From positions 248,001 through 312,000 of the forward strand of contig NZ_SODF01000001.1 in NCBI RefSeq assembly GCF_004365875.1: 64,000 bases of DNA, in the 5' to 3' direction. The notes under the pieces are model-generated. The model was not told the origin of the DNA, ran no database searches, and saw nothing but the letters and a program-made list of their open reading frames with translations. Shown piece by piece: positions 42,135 through 50,670 of this stretch. Origin of the DNA: Kribbella kalugense. Lineage in GTDB: Bacteria; Actinomycetota; Actinomycetes; Propionibacteriales; Kribbellaceae. Position 1 is the first letter of the stretch, and the number at the start of each line of letters is the position of its first letter. The position numbers and the translations under genes were made by a program.

Positions 42135-43232
42135 GTGACCGTTCATCAATTGTCGAAGCAGGACGCCCGGCGGCTGGCCGTCCGTGCGCAGCTGCTGACG
42201 AGCGAGCGCCCGGCCGATCTGTTCGACGTGGTCGGCGGGCTGAACGTCATCCAGCTCGACCAGACGGCGTACGTCGCACCGAACGCGGACCTGGTCGCGT
42301 GGAGCCGGCTGGGCTCGTCGTACGACGCTGCCGAGCTGGCCGATGCTCTGGCGTCACAGCACCTGCTGGAGTTCCGTGGGTTCGTTCGGCTGCCGGAGAC
42401 GCTGGCGTTGTTCCGGGCCGAGATGGCGGCGTGGCCGGGGGAGGGGGAGCTGGTCGAGTGGCAGGAGTACATCCGCGACTGGGTGCAGGCGAATGAAGGG
42501 TGCCGGCTCGACATCCTCGAGCGGCTGCGGCAGGACGGTCCGCTGGTGATGCGTGAGCTGCCGGACAGCTGTGTCCGGCCGTGGAAGTCGAGCGGCTGGA
42601 CGAACAACAGGAACGTGTCGAGACTGCTGGACTTCATGATCGAACGCGGTGAGGTCGCGATCGCCGGCCGCGAAGGGCGGGACAGGCTGTGGGACCTGGC
42701 CTCGCGGGTGTATCCCGACGACCCGATCGTTCCGTTGGCGAAGGCGGTGCGGATCCGGGACGAGCAGCGGCTGCGTTCGATGGGGATCCTGCGGGTCAAG
42801 GGACCGGCCGGCCCGGGCGAGCCGCACGACGCCGGCGAGGCAGGGGAGCGGGCGGTCGTGGAGGGCGTCCGCGGCGAGTGGCGGGTCGACGCGGAGCTGC
42901 TCGGGCAGCCGTTCGAGGGGCGTACGGCGATCCTGTCGCCGCTGGACCGGCTGGTGTACGACCGGAAGCGGCTCACCGAGATCTTCGAGTTCGACTACCA
43001 GCTGGAGATGTACAAGCCGGTCGCGAAGCGCAAGTGGGGCTATTTCGCGCTGCCGATCCTGCACAACGACCGCCTGGTCGGGAAGGTCGACGCGATGTCG
43101 GACCGCAAGGCCGGCATCTTCCGCGTCGACGCGATCCACGAGGACGAGCCCTTCTCCAAGGGCCTGACCGCAGCCGTCGACCGCGAAATCCGCGACCTGG
43201 CGAGCTGGCTACACCTGCACTTGGTTCGGTGA
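42135..43232 (+). CDS. YcaQ/AlkX-like HTH_42 DNA glycosylase
   Basis: A 365-residue winged-helix protein of the HTH_42/AlkZ superfamily. The catalytic Q-x-D motif is at Gln40-Leu41-Asp42 (NVIQLDQTAY), the form found in YcaQ, which excises adducts and unhooks some interstrand crosslinks; AlkZ itself has Q-x-Q. Three winged helices extend over about 1-250, and FEFDYQLEMYKPVAKRKWGYFALPIL near residues 278-303 is a family landmark. It should be cytoplasmic DNA repair. Its ATG follows GACTTAGCCTCACTTC with no strong ribosome site. The 3' end overlaps the EamA gene by 24 bp. Confidence 0.85.
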   Translation: MTVHQLSKQDARRLAVRAQLLTSERPADLFDVVGGLNVIQLDQTAYVAPNADLVAWSRLGSSYDAAELADALASQHLLEFRGFVRLPETLALFRAEMAAWPGEGELVEWQEYIRDWVQANEGCRLDILERLRQDGPLVMRELPDSCVRPWKSSGWTNNRNVSRLLDFMIERGEVAIAGREGRDRLWDLASRVYPDDPIVPLAKAVRIRDEQRLRSMGILRVKGPAGPGEPHDAGEAGERAVVEGVRGEWRVDAELLGQPFEGRTAILSPLDRLVYDRKRLTEIFEFDYQLEMYKPVAKRKWGYFALPILHNDRLVGKVDAMSDRKAGIFRVDAIHEDEPFSKGLTAAVDREIRDLASWLHLHLVR

Positions 43233-44120
43233 CGTCGGCGCGGCGGATGCGCGGATCCGATGGTTCCGCTCGATCGATTGGCCCCAGGTGGTGCCGGTCA
43301 GGAGAAGTACGGCGCCGATGATGGCGGGGACGGTCAGGCGCTCGCTGCCCAGACCGATGCCGATGGCAACGGCCCAGATCGGCTCGGTGCCGAGGAGGAG
43401 ACTGGCCCGGCTGGCGGACGTACGCTGGATGGCCCAGGTCTGCGCGAGGAACGCGAAAACGCTGCAAAACAAGGCAAGATAGGCCAGCTGCAGCCAGGCC
43501 GTGGTGGTGATCGCAGGCAGATGATGTACGGCGGGTGCCGCGAAGAGCGCCGTACCGACGAGCGTCTGAACTGTCGTCAGCTGCAGCGGCCTGAGCCCGG
43601 TGGCGAGGCGGCCGACTAGGGCGACGTGACCGGCTCGGACGACGGCGGCCGCGAGCATGAGCAGGTCGCCGATACCGGGGACGTGGAGTCCGTGGCCGGA
43701 CATCAGCAGGCCGACGGCTCCGACGCACAGGGCAGCGGCGAGGTAGAACCGCGGCGGGACCCGGCGGCGGTCGAGCAGTGGGGTCAGGACGAGCGTGAGG
43801 CTGATGATCAGTCCGGCGTTGGCGGCGCTCGTGTGCGTGACGCCGTACGTCTCGAGGATCAGGACGGCCGCTTGGGTGAGGCCGAGGAGACCGCCGGTTC
43901 TGAGTTCCTTGCGGCTGATGTGCCGTACGAAGAGCAGCAACGCGCCGGCGGAGATGGCGTACCGGACGAAGAGGACCGTGAGCACGGGCGTGCTGCTGGT
44001 GGCGGTCTTGGCGGCGAGATAGCTCGAGCCCCAGACGATGGCGACCAGCAGCAGGACGAGGTCGGTACGGCGGGAGGCGGGCACGGATCCAACGGTGACT
44101 GGTCCGGATGTTGAAGCCAA
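43209..44120 (-). CDS. EamA (DMT) family transporter
   Basis: A 303-residue drug/metabolite exporter with ten membrane helices and two EamA repeats (residues about 20-150 and 160-290): LVLLLVAIVWGSSYLAAKTA opens repeat one, and ALFCSVFAFLAQTWAIQRTSASRASLLLGTEPIWAVAIG is typical of repeat two. The start is uncertain: TTG at 44120 follows AAGGTGG closely and gives MASTSG; GTG at 44084 is an alternative that still precedes helix 1. It is divergent from a LysR gene with palindromes between and is likely its target, exporting an amino acid or similar metabolite. Confidence 0.85.
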   Translation of the reverse strand: MASTSGPVTVGSVPASRRTDLVLLLVAIVWGSSYLAAKTATSSTPVLTVLFVRYAISAGALLLFVRHISRKELRTGGLLGLTQAAVLILETYGVTHTSAANAGLIISLTLVLTPLLDRRRVPPRFYLAAALCVGAVGLLMSGHGLHVPGIGDLLMLAAAVVRAGHVALVGRLATGLRPLQLTTVQTLVGTALFAAPAVHHLPAITTTAWLQLAYLALFCSVFAFLAQTWAIQRTSASRASLLLGTEPIWAVAIGIGLGSERLTVPAIIGAVLLLTGTTWGQSIERNHRIRASAAPTSPNQVQV

Positions 44121-44142
44121 GTACCACCTTCTAAAGGCACCT

Positions 44143-44157
44143 TGTAGGACGCCTACA
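44143..44157. promoter_or_regulatory. LysR operator candidate
   Basis: TGTAGG and CCTACA are perfect 6-bp arms around ACG, 8 bp upstream of the LysR start and 23 bp upstream of the EamA start. A smaller AAGG-CA-CCTT dyad adjoins it at 44134-44143. The place suits a LysR site controlling both genes. Confidence 0.5.
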
Positions 44158-44165
44158 GTGTTGGG

Positions 44166-45065
44166 ATGGATGAACGGCAGCTGCGAGTACTGCGAGAGGT
44201 CGGCGAACTGGGCAGTGTGACGGCGGCGTCCGAGGCGTTGCTGGTCACACCGTCGGCGATTTCGCAACAGCTGCGGCTCTTGCAGCGATCGATCCCGGTC
44301 CCGTTGACCGAACGCGACGGTCGGAGGGTCGTGCTGACCGCGGCCGGGCGTGCGTTGGCAGGGGCTGCGGCGGATGTGGAGTCGGCGCTGGCGCGGGCCC
44401 GGCAGGTTGTGGACGAGTTCGCCGAGCAGCCGGACGGGGTCGTGTCGGTTGCCGCGTTCCACAGTGCGGCCGCGGCATTCTTTCCGTCGTTGTTGCGGGC
44501 GAAGGACGCGCCGCGACTCAGCTTGCATGACGAGGACGTGCCGCAGGACGAGTTCCCGGTGTTGACCCGCGAGTACGACGTTGTCCTTGCGCACCGGCTC
44601 GATCACGCCGAGGCCTGGCCGCGGACGGTCGCGGTCACGCCGCTACTGCATGAGCCGTTGGACGTCGCCGTACCCGTTGATCATCCGCTGGCGTCGAAGC
44701 GGTCGCTGTCACCGCGGGACGTGGCAAGCGAACCGTGGATCACGGTGCACGACGGGTTTCCATTGATGGCGACCATCGAGGCGATCGGGGCGGCGGCCAA
44801 CCACCGGCTCGAGCTGGTCCACCGGGTCAACGAGTTCACCGTCGTCGCCGAGTTGGTTGCCGCCGGCGCGGGTTTGGCGCTGATCCCACGGTGGACGGCC
44901 CGGTCGCATCCGGGGATCGCGCTCCGTCCGATGCGCGGGGTGCATGCGCGGCGACACATCGACGCCCTGCATCGGCCGGAGCGGACGGCCCGTCGAGCGG
45001 TACGCACGACACTCGCGAACCTTCAGGCCGCGGCGAGCACGATCCGCAAACCGACCGCTCAGTAG
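44166..45065 (+). CDS. LysR family transcriptional regulator
   Basis: A 299-residue LysR protein with an N-terminal winged helix (MDERQLRVLREVGELGSVTAASEALLVTPSAISQQLRLLQ, residues 1-40) and an effector domain (90-295) that includes RVNEFTVVAELVAAGAGLALIPRW. It is divergent from the EamA exporter by 45 bp and presumably controls it in response to the exported compound, like amino-acid exporter regulators of the ArgP/LysG type. Its stop is 6 bp from the convergent SDR stop. Confidence 0.9.
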   Translation: MDERQLRVLREVGELGSVTAASEALLVTPSAISQQLRLLQRSIPVPLTERDGRRVVLTAAGRALAGAAADVESALARARQVVDEFAEQPDGVVSVAAFHSAAAAFFPSLLRAKDAPRLSLHDEDVPQDEFPVLTREYDVVLAHRLDHAEAWPRTVAVTPLLHEPLDVAVPVDHPLASKRSLSPRDVASEPWITVHDGFPLMATIEAIGAAANHRLELVHRVNEFTVVAELVAAGAGLALIPRWTARSHPGIALRPMRGVHARRHIDALHRPERTARRAVRTTLANLQAAASTIRKPTAQ

Positions 45066-45071
45066 CCTCGC

Positions 45072-45836
45072 TCAGGCGAAACCGCCGTTGCTCTTCAGGA
45101 GTTGGCCGTTGATCCATTCGCCCTCAGGGGAGCAGAGGAAGGCGACCAGGTTCGCCGTATCTTGAGGCGTGCCGAGTCGGCCGAGCGGGGTCTGCTGGAT
45201 GCCGGCCGCGCGGATCTCGTCGGTCATCCAGCCGGTGTCGATCGGGCCGGGGTTGATCACGTTCGCGGTGAGGCCGAGGTCGGACAGCTCCTGCGCTGCC
45301 GCGAGAGTGATGCGGTCGAGCGCTCCCTTGCTTGCGCCGTACGGGAGGTTGTGGACGGTGTGGTCGCTGGTCAGCGCGACGATCCGGCCGGTGCCGTGGG
45401 TCCCTTTGAACCGCTGGGCGTACTCGCGGATCAGCAGCCAGGTCGCGCGGGCGTTGACCGCGAAGTGCCGGTCGAAGCTCTCGACGGTGGTGTCCAGGAT
45501 GCTGGAGTCGGTGGACTCGCAGTGGCACATCACGAGGGCGGTGACGTTGCCCAACTGTTCCTCGGCGGCCGCGAAGATCCGCTGCGGAGCCTCCGGATCG
45601 ACCAGATCGGCCTCGATCGGTACGGCGGTGGCGCCGAGGCTCGTGAGCTCCTTGGTGATCTCGTCGGTCGCTCCGGCCTGGACACCCCACTGCATCCGGT
45701 CGTCGTACGCCGTCCAGTAGGTGAACGCGATGTCCCAGCCGGAGGCCGCGAGCCGGCGGGCGATGCCGGCGCCGATCCCGACGGTGCGGCCGACGCCGGT
45801 GACGAGGGCGACTGGTCGTTCAGCTGGCTGAGTCAT
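45072..45836 (-). CDS. SDR family oxidoreductase
   Basis: A 254-residue short-chain dehydrogenase with a complete active site: nucleotide loop VTGVGRTVGIGAGIA, catalytic Ser in LTSDHTV, Tyr and Lys in YGASKGALDR, and NPGPIDTGWM. The insertion MQWGVQAG near residue 47 is longer than in FabG. It resembles actinobacterial FabG-like antibiotic or fatty-acid reductases; the substrate is unknown. It is a lone gene on the minus strand between the LysR and DUF1918 genes. Confidence 0.88.
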   Translation of the reverse strand: MTQPAERPVALVTGVGRTVGIGAGIARRLAASGWDIAFTYWTAYDDRMQWGVQAGATDEITKELTSLGATAVPIEADLVDPEAPQRIFAAAEEQLGNVTALVMCHCESTDSSILDTTVESFDRHFAVNARATWLLIREYAQRFKGTHGTGRIVALTSDHTVHNLPYGASKGALDRITLAAAQELSDLGLTANVINPGPIDTGWMTDEIRAAGIQQTPLGRLGTPQDTANLVAFLCSPEGEWINGQLLKSNGGFA

Positions 45837-45896
45837 GCCGCGATCCTGCTGGACAGCCGGGCGAGCGGCAACCCGATTGTCAGCCAGATCACGCCT

Positions 45897-46088
45897 CTAG
45901 CTCTCGGTGTGCACGATGTGGGCGTCCGGACCCGGGCAGAAGAGTGACTCGGTGTCCGTGTCGGTCCAGTGCACGAGGTACGGCGGTTCGCCGTTCGGGT
46001 CGTGGACCTCGACGATCTGCCCCTCGCGCCGGTGTGCCGTCAGATGATTGCCCTCGACAACAACTTGGTCGCCAGCTAACGCCTTCAC
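45897..46088 (-). CDS. DUF1918 domain protein
   Basis: A 63-residue protein matching the small DUF1918 beta-barrel: GDQVVVEGNHLTAHRREGQIVEVHDPNGEPPYLVHWTDT split over residues 6-45, ending FCPGPDAHIVH. The GTG at 46088 is chosen since GGGAGGGG lies about 8 nt upstream and the family begins near a Lys-Ala-x-x-Gly-Asp stretch; a frame to 46148 has no support. Function unknown; such genes are common in stress regulons of actinobacteria. Confidence 0.8.
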   Translation of the reverse strand: MKALAGDQVVVEGNHLTAHRREGQIVEVHDPNGEPPYLVHWTDTDTESLFCPGPDAHIVHTES

Positions 46089-46166
46089 CGCATCCACCCC
46101 TCCCGGAACCTGGATCTGACCCCAGAATGGCCCTGCCCGGCGGTCCACACCACCCCTCAGCCAGAT

Positions 46167-47579
46167 TCAGCTCGGCAGCGTGACGACGGCCGTCGTCCCT
46201 CCGGTGCTGGAGGAGTTCAGGGTGATCGTGCCGTTGTGGGCGCGGGCGATCTCCTGGGCGATCGACAGGCCCAGCCCGGAGCCGCCGCTGGCGCGGGAGC
46301 GGCTGGTGTCGAGCCGTACGAAGCGTTCGAACACCCGCTGCCGGTCGGCTTCGGGGATTCCGTCCCCGTCGTCCTCGACCGTGATGATCGCCGACCCGTT
46401 CTGCTCGGCCGTGGTCAGGCGGACGGTGGTGTGGGCCGCGCGGGCCGCGTTGTCGACGAGATTCCGCAGTACCTGACTCAAACGGGCCGGATCGCCGACC
46501 ACCCGGACGGGGTGGACGTCACCGGTCACGGTCAGCTCAGGCGCCGAACTCCGCAGTCGTTGGATCTCGGCCGCGACCAGATCGTCGAGATCGACGTCGG
46601 TACGACGCATCCGGATCCCGGTGTCGTCCGCCTTGGCGAGCAGCAGGAGATCCTCGACCAGCTGCCGCATCCGGTCGGTCTCGGTCCCCATCACCTGACT
46701 CAGCTCACGCCACGCCTGCCCGGTCGTGTCCGCCTCGATGACCTCGAGGGCCGCCGTGAGCGTGGCCAACGGCGACCGGAGTTCGTGACTGGCGTCCGCG
46801 ACGAAGGCCCGCTGCGTGGCCTGCCCGGTCTCCAGCCGGTCGAGCATCTCGTTCATCGTCAGTGCGAGCCGTGCGATCTCGTCCCGCGTCGTCGGCACCG
46901 GAACCCGCTCGGTCAGATCCCGTGTCCCGATGCGCTGCACCCGGGCCCGGATCCGCTCCACCGGCCGCAGTGCCTGCCCGACCATCAGCCACCCCGCGAC
47001 GCCGACCACGATCAGCAGCGCAGGGAATCCGATCACCAGGTACTTCGCAACTGTCGTCACCGTCTGCCGCTGTGTCTCCACCGATGACGCGACCACCGCC
47101 GTGTACGTCTGCCCGTTGTACGACGCTCCCTGGGCGACGATCAGGTACGAGTGGTCGTCGTCGATCAGCGGCATCTCGCCGACCTCGGCCCGCAACAGGG
47201 CGCCGGCCGGCGGTCGCAGGTCCGTCAACGGGGTCGTCCCGACCCGGGTCGACGAGGCGGCGACGACCCGGCCGGACGGGTCCAGGACCTGGACCAGTTG
47301 GCTGGTGCTCGTGGTCTCGACCAGATCGCGTGCGAGCCCCGCCGTACCCTCGGTGCTGACCTGGCGGGCCACGTCCGCGACCCGGCCCTCGGCGGCGTCG
47401 GAGACTTCCGTGATCAGCGCCCGCTGCAGGAGCAGCAGCAATGCGGTCGCGCCAAGCAGCATCGCGACGGCGACCACGATCACCGCGGCCGCGGTCGAGC
47501 GACTCCGCACGCTCGCCTGCCGCAGTCCGCCAGTGGTCCGGTACCACCCGTCGACGCGCCGTCGCACGACCCCGCTCAC
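46167..47579 (-). CDS. Sensor histidine kinase (two-component system 2)
   Basis: A 470-residue kinase closely related to kinase 1 (10937-12319). TM1 is at about residues 30-52, an external domain with SLVQVLDPSGRVVAASS-like text at 80-175, TM2 near 182-200, HAMP, HisKA with FVADASHELRSPLATLTAALEVI, and HATPase with EDDGDGIP and GGSGLGLSIAQEI. GTG start at 47579. It follows its response regulator by 30 bp. The sensor domains of the two kinases are similar enough to suggest duplicated systems reading related signals. Confidence 0.93.
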   Translation of the reverse strand: MSGVVRRRVDGWYRTTGGLRQASVRSRSTAAAVIVVAVAMLLGATALLLLLQRALITEVSDAAEGRVADVARQVSTEGTAGLARDLVETTSTSQLVQVLDPSGRVVAASSTRVGTTPLTDLRPPAGALLRAEVGEMPLIDDDHSYLIVAQGASYNGQTYTAVVASSVETQRQTVTTVAKYLVIGFPALLIVVGVAGWLMVGQALRPVERIRARVQRIGTRDLTERVPVPTTRDEIARLALTMNEMLDRLETGQATQRAFVADASHELRSPLATLTAALEVIEADTTGQAWRELSQVMGTETDRMRQLVEDLLLLAKADDTGIRMRRTDVDLDDLVAAEIQRLRSSAPELTVTGDVHPVRVVGDPARLSQVLRNLVDNAARAAHTTVRLTTAEQNGSAIITVEDDGDGIPEADRQRVFERFVRLDTSRSRASGGSGLGLSIAQEIARAHNGTITLNSSSTGGTTAVVTLPS

Positions 47580-47609
47580 CCCGCCATCTTCGCAGGCGCG
47601 GGTCAGCGG

Positions 47610-48287
47610 TTACCCGCCGCCGGGGTTGAGGCGGTATCCCATCCCGCGAACGGTCTCGATCGCGTGCCGGTCGAACGGGGTGTCGATCTTCTTCCGCAAG
47701 TACCGCACGTAGACCTCGACCACGTTCGGATCGCCGTCGAACGCCGGGTCCCAGACGCCGGCCAGGATCTCGGCCTTGCTGACCGTGTCCCCGCGGTGCC
47801 GCATCAGGAACTCGAGCAGCCCGTACTCCCGCGGCGTGAGGGTGATCTCCCGCCCGTCCCGCTCCACCCGCCGCCGGGCCACGTCGAGCGTCAGGTCGCC
47901 GGCCATCAGCACGACCGGCCGCTCCGGACCGCCGCGCCGGATCAGCGCCCGCAACCGGGCGACCAGCACCAGGAAACTGAACGGCTTGGTCAGATAGTCG
48001 TCCGCGCCGAGATCGAAGGCATCGGTCTGGTCGTACTCGCCGTCCTTCGCGGTCAGCATCAGCACCGGCGTCCAGATCCCGCGCGCCCGCAGCAGCTCCA
48101 GCACGCGGTACCCGTTGAGCTTCGGCAGCATGATGTCCAGCACGATCACGTCGTAGCTGTGCTCGGTCGCGGCCCACACCGCGTTCTCACCGTCGTGCAC
48201 CAGCTCGACGACGAACCCGGCGTCGGTCAGCCCGCGGTGAACGGTGTCGGCCAGCCGCAGTTCGTCCTCGACCATCAGCACTCGCAT
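47610..48287 (-). CDS. OmpR/PhoB family response regulator (two-component system 2)
   Basis: A 225-residue response regulator, same length and about 80% identical by eye to the one at 10216-10893. Phospho-acceptor Asp51 (VIVLDIML), Lys101 (YLTKPFSF), winged helix with LTPREYGLLEFLMRHRGDTVSK and VVEVYVRYLRKKID. Here the regulator gene comes first and the kinase second, unlike system 1. The tandem GCTGAGAG repeat at 48310-48328 lies 23 bp upstream of the ATG, the same distance as at the paralogue, which argues for autoregulation and shared recognition. The gene is divergent from the GH31 gene. Confidence 0.93.
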   Translation of the reverse strand: MRVLMVEDELRLADTVHRGLTDAGFVVELVHDGENAVWAATEHSYDVIVLDIMLPKLNGYRVLELLRARGIWTPVLMLTAKDGEYDQTDAFDLGADDYLTKPFSFLVLVARLRALIRRGGPERPVVLMAGDLTLDVARRRVERDGREITLTPREYGLLEFLMRHRGDTVSKAEILAGVWDPAFDGDPNVVEVYVRYLRKKIDTPFDRHAIETVRGMGYRLNPGGG

Positions 48288-48309
48288 CCACCCAGTCTCA
48301 CCGCTACCC

Positions 48310-48328
48310 GCTGAGAGTCCGCTGAGAG
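48310..48328. promoter_or_regulatory. Tandem GCTGAGAG repeat upstream of response regulator 2
   Basis: GCTGAGAG occurs at 48310-48317 and 48321-48328, 11 bp apart, exactly repeated. It lies 23 bp upstream of response regulator 2 and 93 bp upstream of the divergent GH31 gene. This is the cleanest of the three copies in the window. Confidence 0.65.
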
Positions 48329-48368
48329 CCCCACAAACTTGACGCCATGAAGTCGGCCCACCTAGCGT

Positions 48369-48386
48369 TGTCGAAGCGCTTCGACA
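48369..48386. promoter_or_regulatory. LacI-type operator at the GH31 promoter
   Basis: TGTCGAAGCGCTTCGACA is a perfect 18-bp palindrome with the GCGC centre of LacI-family sites, 35 bp upstream of the GH31 start. Its 14-bp core TCGAAGCGCTTCGA (48371-48384) recurs at 53423, 53457 and 63651. Confidence 0.85.
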
Positions 48387-48420
48387 CTGCTCGGCACCGC
48401 TCCAGGAGAGGCTGGCCACG

Positions 48421-50670
48421 ATGAAGTTCAGCGACGGGTACTGGCAGCTGCGAGCGGGACTGACGCGATTGCGGCCGGCCGAGGTCGAGAGCGTGGCGGC
48501 GGGGGAGCGGGAGCTGACCGTGTACGCGCCGGCCAAGCGGATCGAGCGGCGCGGCGACACGCTCAACCAGCCGATGTTCACCGTGACGTTCTCCTCGCCG
48601 TCGCGCGGGGTGATCGGGGTCCGGATCGCGCACCATCTCGGCGGACTGCCCGCGCGACCGTCGTACCGGCTGAACACCGACGACGGCCATCCGGTGAAGG
48701 TGGACGTCGGTGCCGCCGAAGCGCGGTTGACGTCCGGGGAGCTGAGTGTGGTGATCGCGCTCGACGGGCCGTGGGACGTGCGCTTCGAGCAGGATGGGAA
48801 GCCGCTGACCAGCTCGGGGGAGCGCAGCATCGGCCTGATCACTGATGCCGATGGCAAGCATTATCTGCACGAGCAGCTGGCGCTCGGAGTCGGTGAGACC
48901 ATCTACGGCCTGGGCGAGCGTTTCGGCGCGTTCGTGAAGAACGGCCAGGTCGTCGACAGCTGGAACGCCGACGGTGGTACGTCGAGTGAGCAGGCGTACA
49001 AGAACGTCCCGTTCTACCTGAGCAGCAAGGGGTACGGCGTACTCGTCGACAGTCCGGCCCGGGTGTCGTTCGAAGTCGGCTCGGAGGTCACGTCACGCAA
49101 CCAGTTCAGTGTCGAGGGCCAGGAACTCGGGTACTACGTCTTCGCCGGCCCGACTCCGAAGGACGTCCTGCGCCGCTACACCGCCCTGACCGGACGGCCC
49201 GCGCGCGTGCCCGCCTGGTCGATGGGGTTGTGGCTGTCGACGTCGTTCACCACCGACTACACCGAGGAGACCACGAGCGGATTCGTCGCCGGCATGGCTG
49301 AGCGAGATCTTCCGTTGAGCGTCTTCCATTTCGACTGCTTCTGGATGCGGCAGTTCCACTGGTGTGACTTGCTGTGGGACCCGGTCGCGTTCCCGGATCC
49401 GGCCGGCATGGTCGGTCGCCTGAAGGATCGCGGCCTGCGCGTCAGTCTGTGGATCAACCCGTACATCGCCCAACGCTCGGTGTTGTTCGAGGAGGGCCGC
49501 CGGCTCGGCTATCTGGTCAAGCGAGTGGACGGCTCGGTCTGGCAGTGGGACCTGTGGCAGGCCGGTATGGCGATCGTCGACTTCACCAATCCGGATGCGA
49601 CCGCGTGGTACCGCTCGAAGCTGCAAGCCCTTGTCGACCTGGGCGTCGACTGCTTCAAGACCGACTTCGGCGAACGCATCCCGACCGACGTCGTCTGGTA
49701 CGACGGTTCCGATCCGGAGCGGATGCACAACTACTACGCGCAGCTGTACAACGCGGCCGTGTTCGGCCTGCTGGAGGAGAACCGGGGTGAGGGCGAGGCG
49801 GTGCTGTTCGCCCGGTCCGCGACCGCCGGCGGGCAGCAGTTCCCGGTGCACTGGGGTGGCGACTGCGAGTCGACGTTCGAGGCGATGGCGGAGTCCTTGC
49901 GCGGTGGACTGTCGCTGGCCGCGTCGGGGTTCGGGTACTGGAGTCACGACATCGGCGGGTTCGAGGGCACGCCGGATCCGGCGATCTTCAAGCGGTGGGT
50001 CCCGTTCGGGCTGCTCTCGTCGCACTCGCGGCTGCACGGCTCGTCGTCGTACCGGGTCCCGTGGGCGTTCGACGAGGAGGCGGTCGACGTACTGCGGAAG
50101 TTCACCAAGCTGAAGCTGTCGCTGATGCCGTATCTGATGAACGCTGCGGCCGAGGCGCATCAGGACGGGGTGCCGATGATGCGGCCGATGGTCCTGGAGT
50201 TCCCCGACGATCCAGGAGCCGCCTACCTGGATCGCCAGTACATGCTCGGTCCCGATCTGCTGGTCGCGCCGGTGATGAGCTTCGACGGGGACGTCTCGGT
50301 CTACCTTCCACGCGGACGATGGACCTCGCTGCTGACCGGTGAGGTGCTGGCGGGTCCGGGCTGGGTGCGGCAGACGCATGCGTTCGACAGCTTGCCCATG
50401 CTGGTGCGCGAGGGCGCGGTAATCCCGATCGGGGCGGTCGACGATCGGCCGGAGTATGACTGGGCCGACGGGGTCGAGCTGCACTGGTTCGAGCCGGGAG
50501 AGGGGCAGACGGCCCTGGTCGAGCTGCCCGACGCGGACGGGGGAGTGGCCGCCGTGATCGAGCTGACCCTGCATGACGGCCAAGTCGAGTCCCGGGTGAT
50601 CGCGGGCGTCTGCGAGCGCTACACCGTCAAGCTCTCCAGCACGACGTCCGCAGCGGAGAAGACCACGTAG
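48421..50670 (+). CDS. yicI: GH31 alpha-xylosidase (YicI-type)
   Basis: A 749-residue GH31 enzyme. Nucleophile Asp415 (CFKTDFGERIP) and acid/base Asp481 (WGGDCEST) match YicI Asp416 and Asp482 in place and context, and FCFW-like FHFDCFWMRQFHWCDLLWD, split over about 300-320, is the xylosidase substrate loop. It removes alpha-1,6-xylosyl units from the non-reducing end of xyloglucan oligosaccharides in the cytoplasm. AGGAGAGG precedes the ATG by about 9 nt. The promoter carries a perfect LacI palindrome. Its last 52 bases overlap the end of the convergent GH3 gene. Confidence 0.95.
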   Translation: MKFSDGYWQLRAGLTRLRPAEVESVAAGERELTVYAPAKRIERRGDTLNQPMFTVTFSSPSRGVIGVRIAHHLGGLPARPSYRLNTDDGHPVKVDVGAAEARLTSGELSVVIALDGPWDVRFEQDGKPLTSSGERSIGLITDADGKHYLHEQLALGVGETIYGLGERFGAFVKNGQVVDSWNADGGTSSEQAYKNVPFYLSSKGYGVLVDSPARVSFEVGSEVTSRNQFSVEGQELGYYVFAGPTPKDVLRRYTALTGRPARVPAWSMGLWLSTSFTTDYTEETTSGFVAGMAERDLPLSVFHFDCFWMRQFHWCDLLWDPVAFPDPAGMVGRLKDRGLRVSLWINPYIAQRSVLFEEGRRLGYLVKRVDGSVWQWDLWQAGMAIVDFTNPDATAWYRSKLQALVDLGVDCFKTDFGERIPTDVVWYDGSDPERMHNYYAQLYNAAVFGLLEENRGEGEAVLFARSATAGGQQFPVHWGGDCESTFEAMAESLRGGLSLAASGFGYWSHDIGGFEGTPDPAIFKRWVPFGLLSSHSRLHGSSSYRVPWAFDEEAVDVLRKFTKLKLSLMPYLMNAAAEAHQDGVPMMRPMVLEFPDDPGAAYLDRQYMLGPDLLVAPVMSFDGDVSVYLPRGRWTSLLTGEVLAGPGWVRQTHAFDSLPMLVREGAVIPIGAVDDRPEYDWADGVELHWFEPGEGQTALVELPDADGGVAAVIELTLHDGQVESRVIAGVCERYTVKLSSTTSAAEKTT

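Noticed and set aside
46705-48177. A 490-codon frame over kinase 2 and response regulator 2
   Set aside because: The residues are Arg/Gly/Asp-rich with no domain, while both two-component genes are conserved in their own frames.
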